DNA of 64,000 nucleotides from Brevibacillus dissolubilis (lineage in GTDB: Bacteria > Bacillota > Bacilli > Brevibacillales > Brevibacillaceae). Position 1 is the stretch's first letter. Each line of letters begins with the position of its first letter. The position numbers and the translations under genes are program-made. Location: contig NZ_VCNA01000014.1 of NCBI RefSeq assembly GCF_006170445.1, positions 85,470-149,469 of the forward strand, read 5' to 3'. Below are positions 52,868-62,258 of this stretch, one piece after another. The notes beneath the pieces are model-generated. The model did no database searches and was not told the DNA's origin. It saw only the letters and a list, made by a program, of their open reading frames with translations.

Positions 52868-54004
52868 ATGAAGCAACTACGTTCGATCTTGATTGCCATC
52901 GGACTTTTTCTCTTAACCAAGCTCAAATGGGTTATTGGCATCCTGAAATTCTCCAAATTCGGTGTCACCCTGCTCACCATGCTGATCAGCGTGTGGGCCT
53001 ACGCTGTGTTCTACGGCTGGAAGTTCGCTGTAGCCCTCGTCTATCTGATCTTCGTGCATGAGATCGGGCACGTTATCGCCGGACGGATCAAGGGTCTCAA
53101 GCAGACTGCCCCCACCTTCATCCCGTTTTTGGGTGCCTTTGTCGGGTTGAAAGAGTTGCCCAAAGACGCCTCGACCATGGCCTTCTACGCCTATGGCGGG
53201 CCGCTCGCGGGTCTGATCTCGTTTTTGCCCGCGATCGCGCTGTATCAATCAACAGGCGATCCGTTCTGGGCCTTGGTGATCTATCTCGGTGCCTTCATCA
53301 ACCTGTTGAACCTGTTGCCGGTATCACCACTTGACGGCGGACGCATTGTCTCTGTCCTCTCGCCGAATATCTGGTTCTTCGGTCTTTTGTTGCTCGGGAT
53401 CTTCCTCTTCTTCACCCCTGATCCGTTCATGTTCCTGATCTTCTTCCTCGGTCTGTTCAGCTGGTGGAGCCATCTGCAGGAGGGCTACAAGCTGCGCGTC
53501 CTGACCTATGAAAAAGAAGGCTGGGAGTCCTTGATCGCCGAGATGAAGGGCTGGCTCACCGAACCTGTAACGGGGGATCGCCGCTATGACATCCAGCGGG
53601 CCGCAAGCCAGGCCAGCCACTATGAAGAGCAACGCGGCTTCCTCATCCCCCTGATTCACGAGGAAAAGAAATTTGCCCGTGACAAGGCGAGAATGGACCG
53701 TGATTTTGCCCTTATCAGATGGAATATCCTCAGTCAGTACGAGCGCATGCCTGTCGATTATTCCAGCGGTGTGGCCGACTACTCACAGGGCAATGCCTTC
53801 CTGATGGACGTGATCAGCGAGACGACTGCCAAACACACCGAAATTAAAAACGATGCAGACCGTCTCAGCACCTACTACCAATCGTCCAAAGCAACGAAGT
53901 GGAAGGTCCTGATCGCCTACATCGCATTAATCGTCGTATTATCTGTCTGTGCCGTCTATGGTATCAACCTGATGGAACTGCACCGCGGACAGCTGGGGAG
54001 CTGA
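52868..54004 (+). CDS. Site-2 protease family (M50) membrane peptidase
   Basis: This 378-residue intramembrane metalloprotease has the zinc motif His-Glu-Ile-Gly-His in the second helix and Asn-Leu-Leu-Pro-Val-Ser-Pro-Leu-Asp-Gly-Gly-Arg in a later one, so all ligands are present. About six helices occupy residues 5-200, followed by a cytoplasmic helical region (about 205-350) and a C-terminal membrane helix. The substrate is unknown. AGGAGG precedes the ATG, and it may be co-transcribed with the HesB-like gene 89 bases upstream. Confidence 0.9.
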   Translation: MKQLRSILIAIGLFLLTKLKWVIGILKFSKFGVTLLTMLISVWAYAVFYGWKFAVALVYLIFVHEIGHVIAGRIKGLKQTAPTFIPFLGAFVGLKELPKDASTMAFYAYGGPLAGLISFLPAIALYQSTGDPFWALVIYLGAFINLLNLLPVSPLDGGRIVSVLSPNIWFFGLLLLGIFLFFTPDPFMFLIFFLGLFSWWSHLQEGYKLRVLTYEKEGWESLIAEMKGWLTEPVTGDRRYDIQRAASQASHYEEQRGFLIPLIHEEKKFARDKARMDRDFALIRWNILSQYERMPVDYSSGVADYSQGNAFLMDVISETTAKHTEIKNDADRLSTYYQSSKATKWKVLIAYIALIVVLSVCAVYGINLMELHRGQLGS

Positions 54005-54087
54005 TTGTTAGTCCCAGGCCTTCCGCCAACTGATACCATGTGCCGAATGGATACAGCAACTGTTCTGATACAGCGTCAACCTGTCAG

Positions 54088-54750
54088 CTAGCTTTCTCTT
54101 TTGTGAATCAGCAGACGGTGCAGTCCCACACATGCATAAGACAGGATAACTAGCCCGATGCTGATCATCCAGGCCATCTCTGTATTGCCCGCCTCCATTG
54201 CGAAGTAGACCGCGATGGGGGCGGTTTGCGTTTGGCCGGGGATATTGCCGGCAATCATCAGCGTCGCTCCGAATTCGCCGAGACTCCGCGCGAAGCCCAG
54301 CAGCATCCCCGCAAGCAACGTCGGCCACGCCAAAGGCATCGTCACCTGCCAGAATACCTGCCACTCATTCGCGCCATCCGAGCGGGCGACATTCTCCAAG
54401 TCCTTGTCTGTCTGTTCAAATGCACTCTTCGCCGCCTGATACACCAGTGGAAAAGCAATCACCGCAGCCGCAAGCACCGCTCCTTCAAGATGAAACAAAA
54501 AGCTGATCCCCAGATACTTCTCCAGCGCCACCCCGAGCCAGCTGTTTTTGCTGAACACCACCAGCAGAAAAAAACCGACAACCGACGGCGGCAACACCAT
54601 CGGCAACAGCAGCAGGGTATCCACGACAGATGCCCCCACAAACCTGCGGCGCGCCATCAGCCGACCCAGCCCAATCCCGCACACCGAAGCAAAAAAGGAA
54701 GCGGCGACAGCTACCCGCACAGACAGCCAAAGTGGTTCCCATACCATCAT
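54088..54750 (-). CDS. modB: Molybdate ABC transporter permease
   Basis: The 220-residue permease has five or six helices and the cytoplasmic loop Glu-Asn-Val-Ala-Arg-Ser-Asp-Gly-Ala-Asn-Glu-Trp, which is the contact to the ATPase. Arg-Ser-Leu-Gly-Glu-Phe-Gly-Ala-Thr-Leu-Met and Ile-Pro-Gly-Gln-Thr-Gln-Thr are characteristic of ModB. ATG 54750 overlaps the modA stop in ATGA. No modC ATPase gene follows; the next gene is convergent. Confidence 0.94.
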   Translation of the reverse strand: MMVWEPLWLSVRVAVAASFFASVCGIGLGRLMARRRFVGASVVDTLLLLPMVLPPSVVGFFLLVVFSKNSWLGVALEKYLGISFLFHLEGAVLAAAVIAFPLVYQAAKSAFEQTDKDLENVARSDGANEWQVFWQVTMPLAWPTLLAGMLLGFARSLGEFGATLMIAGNIPGQTQTAPIAVYFAMEAGNTEMAWMISIGLVILSYACVGLHRLLIHKRES

Positions 54751-55622
54751 CGCTTAAATCCCTGCTCCGCAAAAATCTGCCGTGCGCCTTCTGTCAACAG
54801 GTAGTCGGCAAATCCTTGTACCTGTTCTTTATTCTTCGTGGAAGCGACCACTGCCATCGGATACACAATCGGCTTATGGCTATCGGCCGGAGCCGTTGCT
54901 GCGACCTTGACCTTATCGCTTGTTTTGGCGTCACTGGCATAGACCAGTCCCGCATCTACATTGCCTGTCTCTACGTAGACAAGCACTTGGCGCACATTGT
55001 TGCCGTAGGAGAGCTTGCCCTCAGACAACCCCTGCCACAATTTATAGTAGGTTAACACTTGTTTGGCATATTCACCCGCCGGCACAGAGTTCGGCTCCCC
55101 GACTGCCACCAGCTTGGCTTTGTTCAGATCCTCAAAGGTATGGATCGGACTTTCCTGACCATCTGCGTTCTTCACCGGTACGATCAGCACCAGTTCATTG
55201 GCGAGCAGATCACGGCGGGTAGATGCGTCGATCAGCTGCTTTTTCTCCAAAGCGTCCATCTGTTTTTGGCCCGCCGAGATGAACAGGTCAGCTGGTGCAC
55301 CCTGCTCGATCTGTTTTTGCAGGGTACCAGATGAGCCATAGTTGAAGGCGATCTCCACCTCGGGATGCTCCTTGGTGTATTGCTCCTTCACTTGATCCAG
55401 CGCACCCTGCAGACTGCTCGCCGCCGATACCGTTATTTGTACCTGGGTGGCAGTTTCACCTGTGGCTTGGTCTACTCCTGCTGTCGATTGATCCTTCGCT
55501 GCGTCACCTGAACCCGCTTGATTCTGGTTGGTCTGCTCCGTGACACCAGACTGTCCCTGTCCACTGCAAGCCGTCAACACCAACATTGCCATCATCACGA
55601 TCAACCATTTCATTTTCCCCAT
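54747..55622 (-). CDS. modA: Molybdate-binding lipoprotein
   Basis: The 291-residue solute-binding protein has a lipoprotein signal ending Leu-Thr-Ala-Cys, a Gln/Gly/Thr-rich linker (about 22-60) and the ModA domain with Val-Ser-Ala-Ala-Ser-Ser-Leu, Phe-Asn-Tyr-Gly-Ser-Ser-Gly-Thr-Leu and Asp-Ala-Gly-Leu-Val-Tyr-Ala-Ser-Asp, the oxyanion-binding loops. ATG 55622 follows AAGGTG. It delivers molybdate or tungstate to ModB. Confidence 0.94.
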   Translation of the reverse strand: MGKMKWLIVMMAMLVLTACSGQGQSGVTEQTNQNQAGSGDAAKDQSTAGVDQATGETATQVQITVSAASSLQGALDQVKEQYTKEHPEVEIAFNYGSSGTLQKQIEQGAPADLFISAGQKQMDALEKKQLIDASTRRDLLANELVLIVPVKNADGQESPIHTFEDLNKAKLVAVGEPNSVPAGEYAKQVLTYYKLWQGLSEGKLSYGNNVRQVLVYVETGNVDAGLVYASDAKTSDKVKVAATAPADSHKPIVYPMAVVASTKNKEQVQGFADYLLTEGARQIFAEQGFKR

Positions 55623-55683
55623 TCGCAGCACCTTCTCCCACCCTCACCTTTTTACTTTCTATCATCATACGCGGCAGACAAAA

Positions 55684-55722
55684 ATGTAAAAACCGCTCGT
55701 CCCTTTTTCGCGAAACGAGCGG
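55684..55722 (-). terminator. Terminator of the DUF1450 gene
   Basis: On the minus strand CCGCTCGTTTCGCG faces ACGAGCGG and is followed by TTTTTACATTTTTG. Confidence 0.8.
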
Positions 55723-55738
55723 CACTTCCTGCCAGACC

Positions 55739-55972
55739 TTATGATTTTTGCTTGCGGATATGCGGTGTCATTTTTTTCATGAGTTCTTCTTCGTTATTCC
55801 CGATAAACCAGCGGCCATTGGCATAGATGAATGCACGCTTCAAGCAATGCCCGCACATATTTTGACACCCGATATCCACCGTCGCATCCGGAATCTGTTC
55901 CTTCAGACGCTTGGCGAAGTCTTCAGCGTTATATCCTTTGCATAAATCACATATACGTAGATCATTTGCCAT
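55739..55972 (-). CDS. DUF1450 (YuzB) cysteine-rich protein
   Basis: The 77-residue protein has five cysteines, in Cys-Asp-Leu-Cys near residue 8, Gly-Cys-Gln-Asn-Met-Cys near 36 and His-Cys at 43. This spacing is that of DUF1450 proteins, with a thioredoxin-like or metal-binding character. AAAGGAAC precedes the ATG by eight bases. Function is not established. It is divergent from the LysE gene. Confidence 0.88.
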   Translation of the reverse strand: MANDLRICDLCKGYNAEDFAKRLKEQIPDATVDIGCQNMCGHCLKRAFIYANGRWFIGNNEEELMKKMTPHIRKQKS

Positions 55973-56114
55973 GTGAGCATGTTCCTTTCTTTCCTGAAAC
56001 CAAAGCCATCCATATCAGTTCTACTATATATGGTTTTCCCCCTTCTCGCAAGTTCGCATGTTTTGCGCTAAGATGATGAATAATGAAAATCTTATCCAAA
56101 AAGGAGCCTCTCCC

Positions 56115-56717
56115 ATGACTCTCGCCTTTCTTCACGGCGTCCTCTTAGCATTCGGCCTGATCCTGCCGCTCGGCGTACAGAACGTCTTCGTCTTCAACCA
56201 AGGCGCCCTGCAAAAGACCTTCTCCCGCGCCCTCCCCGTCATCCTGACCGCTTCGCTCTGTGACACCCTGCTGATCTCGCTCGCTGTCCTCGGTGTCTCC
56301 GTCGTCGTCCTCAGTGTCGCGTGGCTGAAGACCCTGCTGATTGTCGGCGGCGTGATTTTTTTATTCTATATGGGCTGGAACACCTGGAAGGCCCCAGTAA
56401 ATAACGGGGAAAACGGGGAAGGCACATCTTTTTCCCCGCGAAAACAGATCGCCTACGCCGCATCCGTCTCCCTCTTGAATCCCCACGCGATCCTCGACAC
56501 CATCGGGGTGATCGGCACCAGCTCACTTGCCTACACGGGAAGTGTGAAGCTTGCTTTTGCACTGGCTTGCATCCTGATCTCCTGGCTCTGGTTTATCGGA
56601 TTGGCACTGGCGGGCAGACTTACCGGGAAACTGGACAAATCAGGCCATTTCCTCTATGTATTGAACAAAATCTCAGCCCTTGTCATGTGGGCGGCAGCTA
56701 TTTACCTGATCATTTAA
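56115..56717 (+). CDS. LysE/ArgO family amino acid exporter
   Basis: The 200-residue membrane protein has six helices. The N terminus Gly-Leu-Ile-Leu-Pro-Leu-Gly-Val-Gln-Asn-Val-Phe-Val-Phe-Asn-Gln-Gly is the LysE/ArgO signature, and Leu-Leu-Asn-Pro-His-Ala-Ile-Leu-Asp-Thr is the second. Export of lysine or arginine is likely for close relatives; the true substrate is not shown. ATG 56115 follows AAAGGAG; the frame from 56058 is rejected. No regulator is adjacent. Confidence 0.93.
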   Translation: MTLAFLHGVLLAFGLILPLGVQNVFVFNQGALQKTFSRALPVILTASLCDTLLISLAVLGVSVVVLSVAWLKTLLIVGGVIFLFYMGWNTWKAPVNNGENGEGTSFSPRKQIAYAASVSLLNPHAILDTIGVIGTSSLAYTGSVKLAFALACILISWLWFIGLALAGRLTGKLDKSGHFLYVLNKISALVMWAAAIYLII

Positions 56718-56743
56718 ACAACTGTTTAGAGAGGAGAATCTTG

Positions 56744-57262
56744 ATGTCTATTGAACAACGTACATTCGAGGTAAAAGAAATTGATGAGAGCCTGCGCCCG
56801 CAGATTGTCTCATTCATCACCGAGAGCTGGGGATCACCCATCATGGTGTCCCGTGGCATCGCCCATTCGATTGACCAGCTGCCAGGGTATGTGGCACTAG
56901 AGAACGGCGAGATTCGCGGATTGATTACATACCGTATCCAGCAGCACGAATGCGAGATCGTCTCACTGGACAGCCTCGTGGAGAACCAAGGACTCGGCAG
57001 CCGCCTCACCGCACTCGTCGAGGAGACTGCCCAGCGCCAAGGCTGTCACCGTGTCTGGCTGATCACATCCAATGACAATACCCATGCGATCCGGTTTTAC
57101 CAAAAACGCGGGTTTACGATGTGTGCCCTGCACTTACATGCGATCAACGAAGCAAGGAAGATCAAACCGCAGATTCCGCTGATCGGGTATGACGGGATAC
57201 CGATTGAGCATGAGGTTGAGTTGGAGAAAGCTTTTGAAAAAGAGGATCACGCAAGCCAATAA
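56744..57262 (+). CDS. GNAT family N-acetyltransferase
   Basis: The 172-residue protein has the acetyl-CoA loop Gln-Gly-Leu-Gly-Ser-Arg-Leu and the C-terminal Asn-Asn/Asp-Asn-x-x-Ala-Ile-Arg-Phe-Tyr-Gln-Lys-Arg-Gly-Phe pattern, typical of the GNAT fold. The acceptor is unknown. ATG 56744 follows GAGGAG and lies 26 bases after the LysE stop, so the two genes may be one transcript. Confidence 0.9.
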   Translation: MSIEQRTFEVKEIDESLRPQIVSFITESWGSPIMVSRGIAHSIDQLPGYVALENGEIRGLITYRIQQHECEIVSLDSLVENQGLGSRLTALVEETAQRQGCHRVWLITSNDNTHAIRFYQKRGFTMCALHLHAINEARKIKPQIPLIGYDGIPIEHEVELEKAFEKEDHASQ

Positions 57263-57297
57263 ACCACATGCAGATCTGCTACATATGAGATACGACG

Positions 57298-57332
57298 AAA
57301 AGGCCTTGCCTCCATAGGTAACGGCCTTTTCC
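57298..57332. terminator. Hairpin between the acetyltransferase and kinase genes
   Basis: GAAAAGGCC and GGCCTTTTCC face each other around an 18-base loop; either strand can use it. Confidence 0.75.
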
Positions 57333-57360
57333 ATTTCTATTATTGCCTTTTCAACTCTTA

Positions 57361-58425
57361 TCACTTCTTCCCCAACACAGCCTCCACATCCTCCACCGTC
57401 GGCAACCCATTGATCGCCCCCGGCTTCTGCGTAGTCAATCCACCGACTGCATTGGCGAACCGCAAGTCCTCCTCCAACTGCTCCACATCAACCGCATCCA
57501 GCCCGTAGTCCGCCATTGCCAACCGATAGAGGAACCCCCCGATAAAAGCATCCCCTGCCCCAGTCGTATCTACCGGCTTCATCGGAAAACTGCTGACGGT
57601 TCCCCGAAGAGGTGTCGCTTCTGCTCCAGCTGATTCCCCTTTGCCAACACCTCTCTTAATTCCAGCAGCACTCCCCGCTTCTACCTTGGGCTTGCGATGC
57701 ACCTCATAGTAACACCCCTTCTCCCCGAGCGTCACCAGAATCAGCTGTGGCCCCATCGCCGCCATCTTTTCACAAGCCGCTGCCAGATGCTCAGGGTCCA
57801 CCTGCACGTCCATCCCCGCCAATTGGAACAGCTCCTCCTCACTCACCTTGAGGATGTCCACATCCTCCATCAGCGAGTTGATCCGCCCCACATCGACCTG
57901 CTGATTCTCCCACAACAGAGGTCGCAGATTGGGATCATAGGAGACCTGCAAGCCTTTTTCCTTCGCCAGCCGGACAAGCTCACGCGACAAGGCATACCCC
58001 TGCTCGTCCATCAGCAGATTAGAGCCCAGATGAAACAACTGCGCCCCGTCAAAAGCACGCACATCCACATCCCCGAGACTCATCCGCAGATCAGCTGTCT
58101 CCCTGCGGACAAACACAAAATCCCGCTCCCCGTCTGCCTTGAGTGTCACGAACGCCATAGCGGTCGGATACTGTCTGCTCAACCGCATATTATCTGTATC
58201 TACATTCAGCCCATCCAGCACCTCTTTCAGATGATGACCAAACGCATCATCCCCCACCTGCCCGACAAAAGCAGAGCGTCCCCCCAGCTTGGCAATCGCC
58301 GCAGACACATTCGCCGGTGCTCCCCCTGCCCGTCGCTGGAACCCTTCCACATCCTTTAGCGCAACCCCCCGCTCATTCGGGACAAAATCAATCAACGCCT
58401 CACCAAAGACCATTACTTTTTTCAT
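57361..58425 (-). CDS. PfkB family carbohydrate kinase, probably fructokinase
   Basis: This 354-residue kinase opens with Gly-Glu-Ala-Leu-Ile-Asp-Phe and has Arg-Arg-Ala-Gly-Gly-Ala-Pro-Ala-Asn-Val, both typical of fructokinases, and the ATP/anion motif Asp-Thr-Thr-Gly-Ala-Gly-Asp-Ala-Phe. Just before this motif is an extra segment of about 30 residues rich in Gly, Ala, Lys and Glu that is not usual for the family. ATG 58425 follows AGGAG. It is the last gene of the sugar ABC operon and probably phosphorylates a released ketose such as fructose. Confidence 0.9.
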   Translation of the reverse strand: MKKVMVFGEALIDFVPNERGVALKDVEGFQRRAGGAPANVSAAIAKLGGRSAFVGQVGDDAFGHHLKEVLDGLNVDTDNMRLSRQYPTAMAFVTLKADGERDFVFVRRETADLRMSLGDVDVRAFDGAQLFHLGSNLLMDEQGYALSRELVRLAKEKGLQVSYDPNLRPLLWENQQVDVGRINSLMEDVDILKVSEEELFQLAGMDVQVDPEHLAAACEKMAAMGPQLILVTLGEKGCYYEVHRKPKVEAGSAAGIKRGVGKGESAGAEATPLRGTVSSFPMKPVDTTGAGDAFIGGFLYRLAMADYGLDAVDVEQLEEDLRFANAVGGLTTQKPGAINGLPTVEDVEAVLGKK

Positions 58426-58570
58426 ACCGTAACCCACTCCTATTCAGAATACTTCTCAGTAAAAACAGTTCAGGAGCAGTCCATCCTCTCCCGGACGCCT
58501 GCTCCTGTACCTAACATTCCATTCATGATATCATGCCTGATTCATCACCTGGCATCATTCCATACCAAGC

Positions 58571-59398
58571 CTATTCTTTCACCGCACCCGAAGTAAGACC
58601 GGATACGATCCGTTTTTGGAACAATAGAACCATGATCACCAGCGGAATCGTGACGACAATCGCCGCAGCCGAGATCTCGCCCCATGGCATCGTGTACTGT
58701 CCTTGGAACATTACAATCCCGACCGGTACGGTTTTCATCGCTTCCTCTGTATTGATCGTCAGCGCGAACAAGAACTCATTCCAAGCCGCGATAAACACAA
58801 TGATGGCTGTCGTAAAAATCCCCGGCATCGCCAACGGGAAGAACACCTTGGACATCGTCTGAAAAATACTCGCCCCGTCGATCTTCGCAGCTTCCGCCAG
58901 ATCATACGGGATTTTGCGGAAGAACACGGTCATGTTCCAGATCGCAAGCGGCAGGGCAAACGTTGTATACGGAATGATCAACCCCAGCCAGCTGTTGGTG
59001 AGTCCCATCGATTGCAAGAACATAAAGATCGGTGAAATCGTTGCAATCTGCGGGAACATCGATACTGCCAGCACAAGACCGAGCACAATCGTTTTCCCAC
59101 GGAAGTTGAGCCAAGCAATCGCATAAGCCGCGATTGAAGCAATGATAACCGACACGACCGTAGTCAGCGTCGCCACCACCGTACTGTTCCACAGATATGT
59201 GCCAAACGGACGCTGCGTAAAGACACGCAGATAGTTATCAAACGTCGGGTTTTGGATGATGAAATTAAACGCATTCGCACCAAACAATTCACCCGGTGGC
59301 TTCAGTGAAGCGAGGAGCACCCATAAGAAAGGGAACATCACCACAAACACGAAGACGACTAAAAAGACATAAAACAACGGTCCCGCTTTTTTCTGCAT
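58571..59398 (-). CDS. Sugar ABC transporter permease, MalG type
   Basis: The 275-residue permease has six helices. The ATPase-contact loop shows Glu-Ala-Ala-Lys-Ile-Asp-Gly-Ala-Ser, and Pro-Gly-Glu-Leu-Phe-Gly is present after helix 1, as in CUT1-class sugar permeases. It lies 15 bases after the upstream permease gene in the same operon. No ATPase gene is in the operon, so a shared MsmX-like ATPase is probably used. Confidence 0.93.
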   Translation of the reverse strand: MQKKAGPLFYVFLVVFVFVVMFPFLWVLLASLKPPGELFGANAFNFIIQNPTFDNYLRVFTQRPFGTYLWNSTVVATLTTVVSVIIASIAAYAIAWLNFRGKTIVLGLVLAVSMFPQIATISPIFMFLQSMGLTNSWLGLIIPYTTFALPLAIWNMTVFFRKIPYDLAEAAKIDGASIFQTMSKVFFPLAMPGIFTTAIIVFIAAWNEFLFALTINTEEAMKTVPVGIVMFQGQYTMPWGEISAAAIVVTIPLVIMVLLFQKRIVSGLTSGAVKE

Positions 59399-59413
59399 CA
59401 GTGATCCCCCTCT

Positions 59414-60721
59414 CTATTTGTTGTCCCCGATTAAATCAGCCCCGAGCAGCTTGATATACCCGATACTGATCAACGCTACACACAAGAACACAATGACCGC
59501 CAAGGCCGAACCCGCCCCGAAGTTCATCTGCGCAAACATCGTTTTGTATGCCAGAATCGAGATCGTCTCGGTCGAGTTCGCCGGACCACCACCAGTCAAA
59601 GCATACACGAGGTCGAACACGCGGAACGCCTCCAATGTACGGAACACCAAGGCGACCATGATCGTCGATTTCAACAGTGGCAGGGTGATACGGAAAAACT
59701 GCTGGATTTTCGTAGCCCCGTCCACCGAAGCCGCTTCATACAACGACTGTGGGATCGTTTGCAGACCCGCAAACAAGAGCAATGCCATGAATGGAGCCGT
59801 CTTCCACACGTCTGAGAAAATGACGGAGAACATCGCCCCTTCTTTGGTGGTCAACAGCAACGCACGGTCAGCAATAAAGCCAAATGTCTCAAACAGATAC
59901 GCCACAATCCCGTTCTGACCATCATAGAGAAAGCGCCACATCAAGGCCGAGATAACCGTCGGAATCGCCCATGGGATCAGGATCGAAGCCCGGATCAGAC
60001 CACGTCCGCGGAACTCCTTGTTGATCAAGAGCGCAATCAACAGACCCAAGACCAATTCGGCCGCAACCGAGAGTACGGTAAAGACCAGGGTGTTCCACAG
60101 AGATGCCCACATCCGTTTATCTTGCAGGAAGGATGAGTAATAACTAAATCCAATATAGTTCGGTTCAATAATCGACTGCTTCACACCACGTACCAGTCCG
60201 AGCAGATCGTCCGGCTTGGCCAATGCTTTCTGTGCACCCAAATCCTGTACTTCTGTTTCCAATCCGGCAAGCACCTGATTGACCTTCTCCGTCATCTCCG
60301 TGTTCATGTCGAGGAATTTCAGGTCAGCCGTAACAGGCTTGAATTCGAATAAGAGCTCGTCAACTTGCTCATAACGCTGTGCAAACGCGGGATCGGTGCT
60401 CAAAAATCCTTTGATTTCCTTTACACGTCCACCGATACTTTCCAACTGACTTTTCACTGCAGGATCTTTCGCCTCTTGTGTCTCCTTTGTCACCACTCGG
60501 TTGAGAATGGGATAAGTCTGGACAAAGCGCTCCATATCAAGACCATAGTTAGAGTGAATCTCCGTCTTGGTCGGGTCGTTTAAGCGAATATCATGTAAGC
60601 TCAGCCAGAATGAGTACAAAACAGGCCAAATCGCAATGGCAATAATCAAGAGCAGGGCGGGAAAAATCAGCAGATACCCCACTTGCTTTTCCGAGAGATG
60701 AAACTTTGAGGATTTGCCCAT
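59414..60721 (-). CDS. Sugar ABC transporter permease, MalF type, with extra outer domain
   Basis: The 435-residue permease is longer than the usual 290-310 residues. After helix 1 (about 15-38) an insert of about 130 residues (about 45-190) rich in Lys, Glu, Asp and Leu, likely helical and coiled, precedes the remaining helices. The contact loop has Glu-Ala-Ala-Ser-Val-Asp-Gly-Ala-Thr. The insert should face outward and may contact the binding protein or cell wall. It pairs with the MalG-type gene downstream. Confidence 0.93.
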   Translation of the reverse strand: MGKSSKFHLSEKQVGYLLIFPALLLIIAIAIWPVLYSFWLSLHDIRLNDPTKTEIHSNYGLDMERFVQTYPILNRVVTKETQEAKDPAVKSQLESIGGRVKEIKGFLSTDPAFAQRYEQVDELLFEFKPVTADLKFLDMNTEMTEKVNQVLAGLETEVQDLGAQKALAKPDDLLGLVRGVKQSIIEPNYIGFSYYSSFLQDKRMWASLWNTLVFTVLSVAAELVLGLLIALLINKEFRGRGLIRASILIPWAIPTVISALMWRFLYDGQNGIVAYLFETFGFIADRALLLTTKEGAMFSVIFSDVWKTAPFMALLLFAGLQTIPQSLYEAASVDGATKIQQFFRITLPLLKSTIMVALVFRTLEAFRVFDLVYALTGGGPANSTETISILAYKTMFAQMNFGAGSALAVIVFLCVALISIGYIKLLGADLIGDNK

Positions 60722-60815
60722 GTGTGTTCACCAACTTCCCTGTAATAAAATACCATGATGTACGTCCCCAAAGGATTTCTCCCCCGAAGACGTACTTCAT
60801 GGCTTCCCTTTTTAT

Positions 60816-62132
60816 TTACTTACCGACAGCCTCTTTAATCTTAGCTTCCATCGCTTGTACGGCAGCTTCAGGTGCTTGCTGACCAGCCAATACTTTGGAT
60901 ACTTCGATTTGGATGATATCGGAGATCTTTGGATATACAGGGGATACAGGGCGTGGTACGGCTGCGCTGATACCGTTTACGAAGTCTTTGTTAGCGAACA
61001 GCGGGCTTGCACCTTGTACGTCTTTGTCTTCATACAGTGGCAGGAAGGTTGGTGCAGAACCACCTTGTACAGCGGTGATTTTTTGACCTTCTGCAGCTGT
61101 CATGAACTTGAGGAATTCCCATGCTTCTTTTGGATGCTTGGAGAACTTGTTGATACCGGACATCCAACCACCGAGGGTTGCAGCAGAACCAGCGTCACCA
61201 GCAGGCAGTGGAGCTACTTTTACATTGCCTACGACTTTGGATTTCTCTTTATCGTTGGCGATTGCGAAGTGATATGGCCAGTTACGCAGGAAGACGGATT
61301 CGCCTTCGAGGTAAGTCGCATCAGACTCGATCTCGGTGTAAGTGGTGATGTTTTTCGGTACGAAATCAGATTTGACGATCTCAGTCATTTTGGTGAGACC
61401 TTTGATGGTACCAGGGCTATTGATGGTTACGTTGCCTTGCTCATCGAGGATTTTACCGCCGTAGGCAGCACTGAACTCAATGAAGTTACATACGAGACCT
61501 TCGTATTGTTTGGCTTGCATGATATAGCCATATTTGGTACCGCCTTTGCCCTTGTTTTCTTTGGACAGGGCGATCAGCTCATCCCATGTTTTCGGTGGGT
61601 TTGGTACTAGGTCAGAACGGTAGAAAAGAAGACCCGTGTCGATGAACTTCGGCATAGCCCATTGTTGACCGTTGAAGTTACCTGCTGCGACAGCACCTTT
61701 GATGTAGTCATCCATTTTCACGCCATCTTGCTCGATCAAGCGGTCAAGCGGCAACAGATAACCTGCCTGAGCGAACTCAGCCGGCCAGATTACATCGAGG
61801 TCAAAAACGTCGATCTCAGAGGATTGCGCACTGAACATGGTTACCAATTGGTCATGGTTTTGACCGGTGTCAGACGGCATTTCACGGAAGCTTACTTTGA
61901 TGTTTGGATGCAGCTTTTGGAACTCTTCTACGAGCTTGGTGGTTGCACCTGTTTGGTCTTTACCACGCGCATAGATCAGTTCTACGGTTTCACCGGCTGG
62001 AGTTTCTGCGGCCGGTTGATTTCCTTGACCTTGTTGCGGTTGATCGGCGTTATTGCCGCAACCGGTGATAGACACAGCCATCGTCAGGCCTAAACCTGCA
62101 GTCGCAATCTTTTTCCATGCGTTTGCTTTCAT
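60816..62132 (-). CDS. Sugar-binding lipoprotein of ABC transporter
   Basis: This 438-residue extracellular solute-binding protein (family 1, MalE-like) has a lipoprotein signal ending Ile-Thr-Gly-Cys (Cys at about 25), a Gln/Gly/Pro-rich linker and the binding fold with Thr-Lys-Leu-Val-Glu-Glu-Phe-Gln-Lys, Phe-Asp-Leu-Asp-Val-Ile-Trp-Pro-Ala-Glu-Phe and Ala-Trp-Glu-Phe-Leu-Lys-Phe-Met-Thr. The last pattern is typical of trehalose/maltose-type or sucrose-type binders. ATG 62132 follows AGGGGGA. It is the first gene of the operon, behind a cre-like site. Confidence 0.93.
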   Translation of the reverse strand: MKANAWKKIATAGLGLTMAVSITGCGNNADQPQQGQGNQPAAETPAGETVELIYARGKDQTGATTKLVEEFQKLHPNIKVSFREMPSDTGQNHDQLVTMFSAQSSEIDVFDLDVIWPAEFAQAGYLLPLDRLIEQDGVKMDDYIKGAVAAGNFNGQQWAMPKFIDTGLLFYRSDLVPNPPKTWDELIALSKENKGKGGTKYGYIMQAKQYEGLVCNFIEFSAAYGGKILDEQGNVTINSPGTIKGLTKMTEIVKSDFVPKNITTYTEIESDATYLEGESVFLRNWPYHFAIANDKEKSKVVGNVKVAPLPAGDAGSAATLGGWMSGINKFSKHPKEAWEFLKFMTAAEGQKITAVQGGSAPTFLPLYEDKDVQGASPLFANKDFVNGISAAVPRPVSPVYPKISDIIQIEVSKVLAGQQAPEAAVQAMEAKIKEAVGK

Positions 62133-62258
62133 TGTGAATTTCCCCCTTTTGTAACTTCCTAATTTGAAATAGAGAAAAGGTTTATAATAGCTTGCATAAT
62201 ACACTAGGTATCATGCAAAGTTGTTACCAGACATATGACTTTCTTACTTTTCCTGCAT

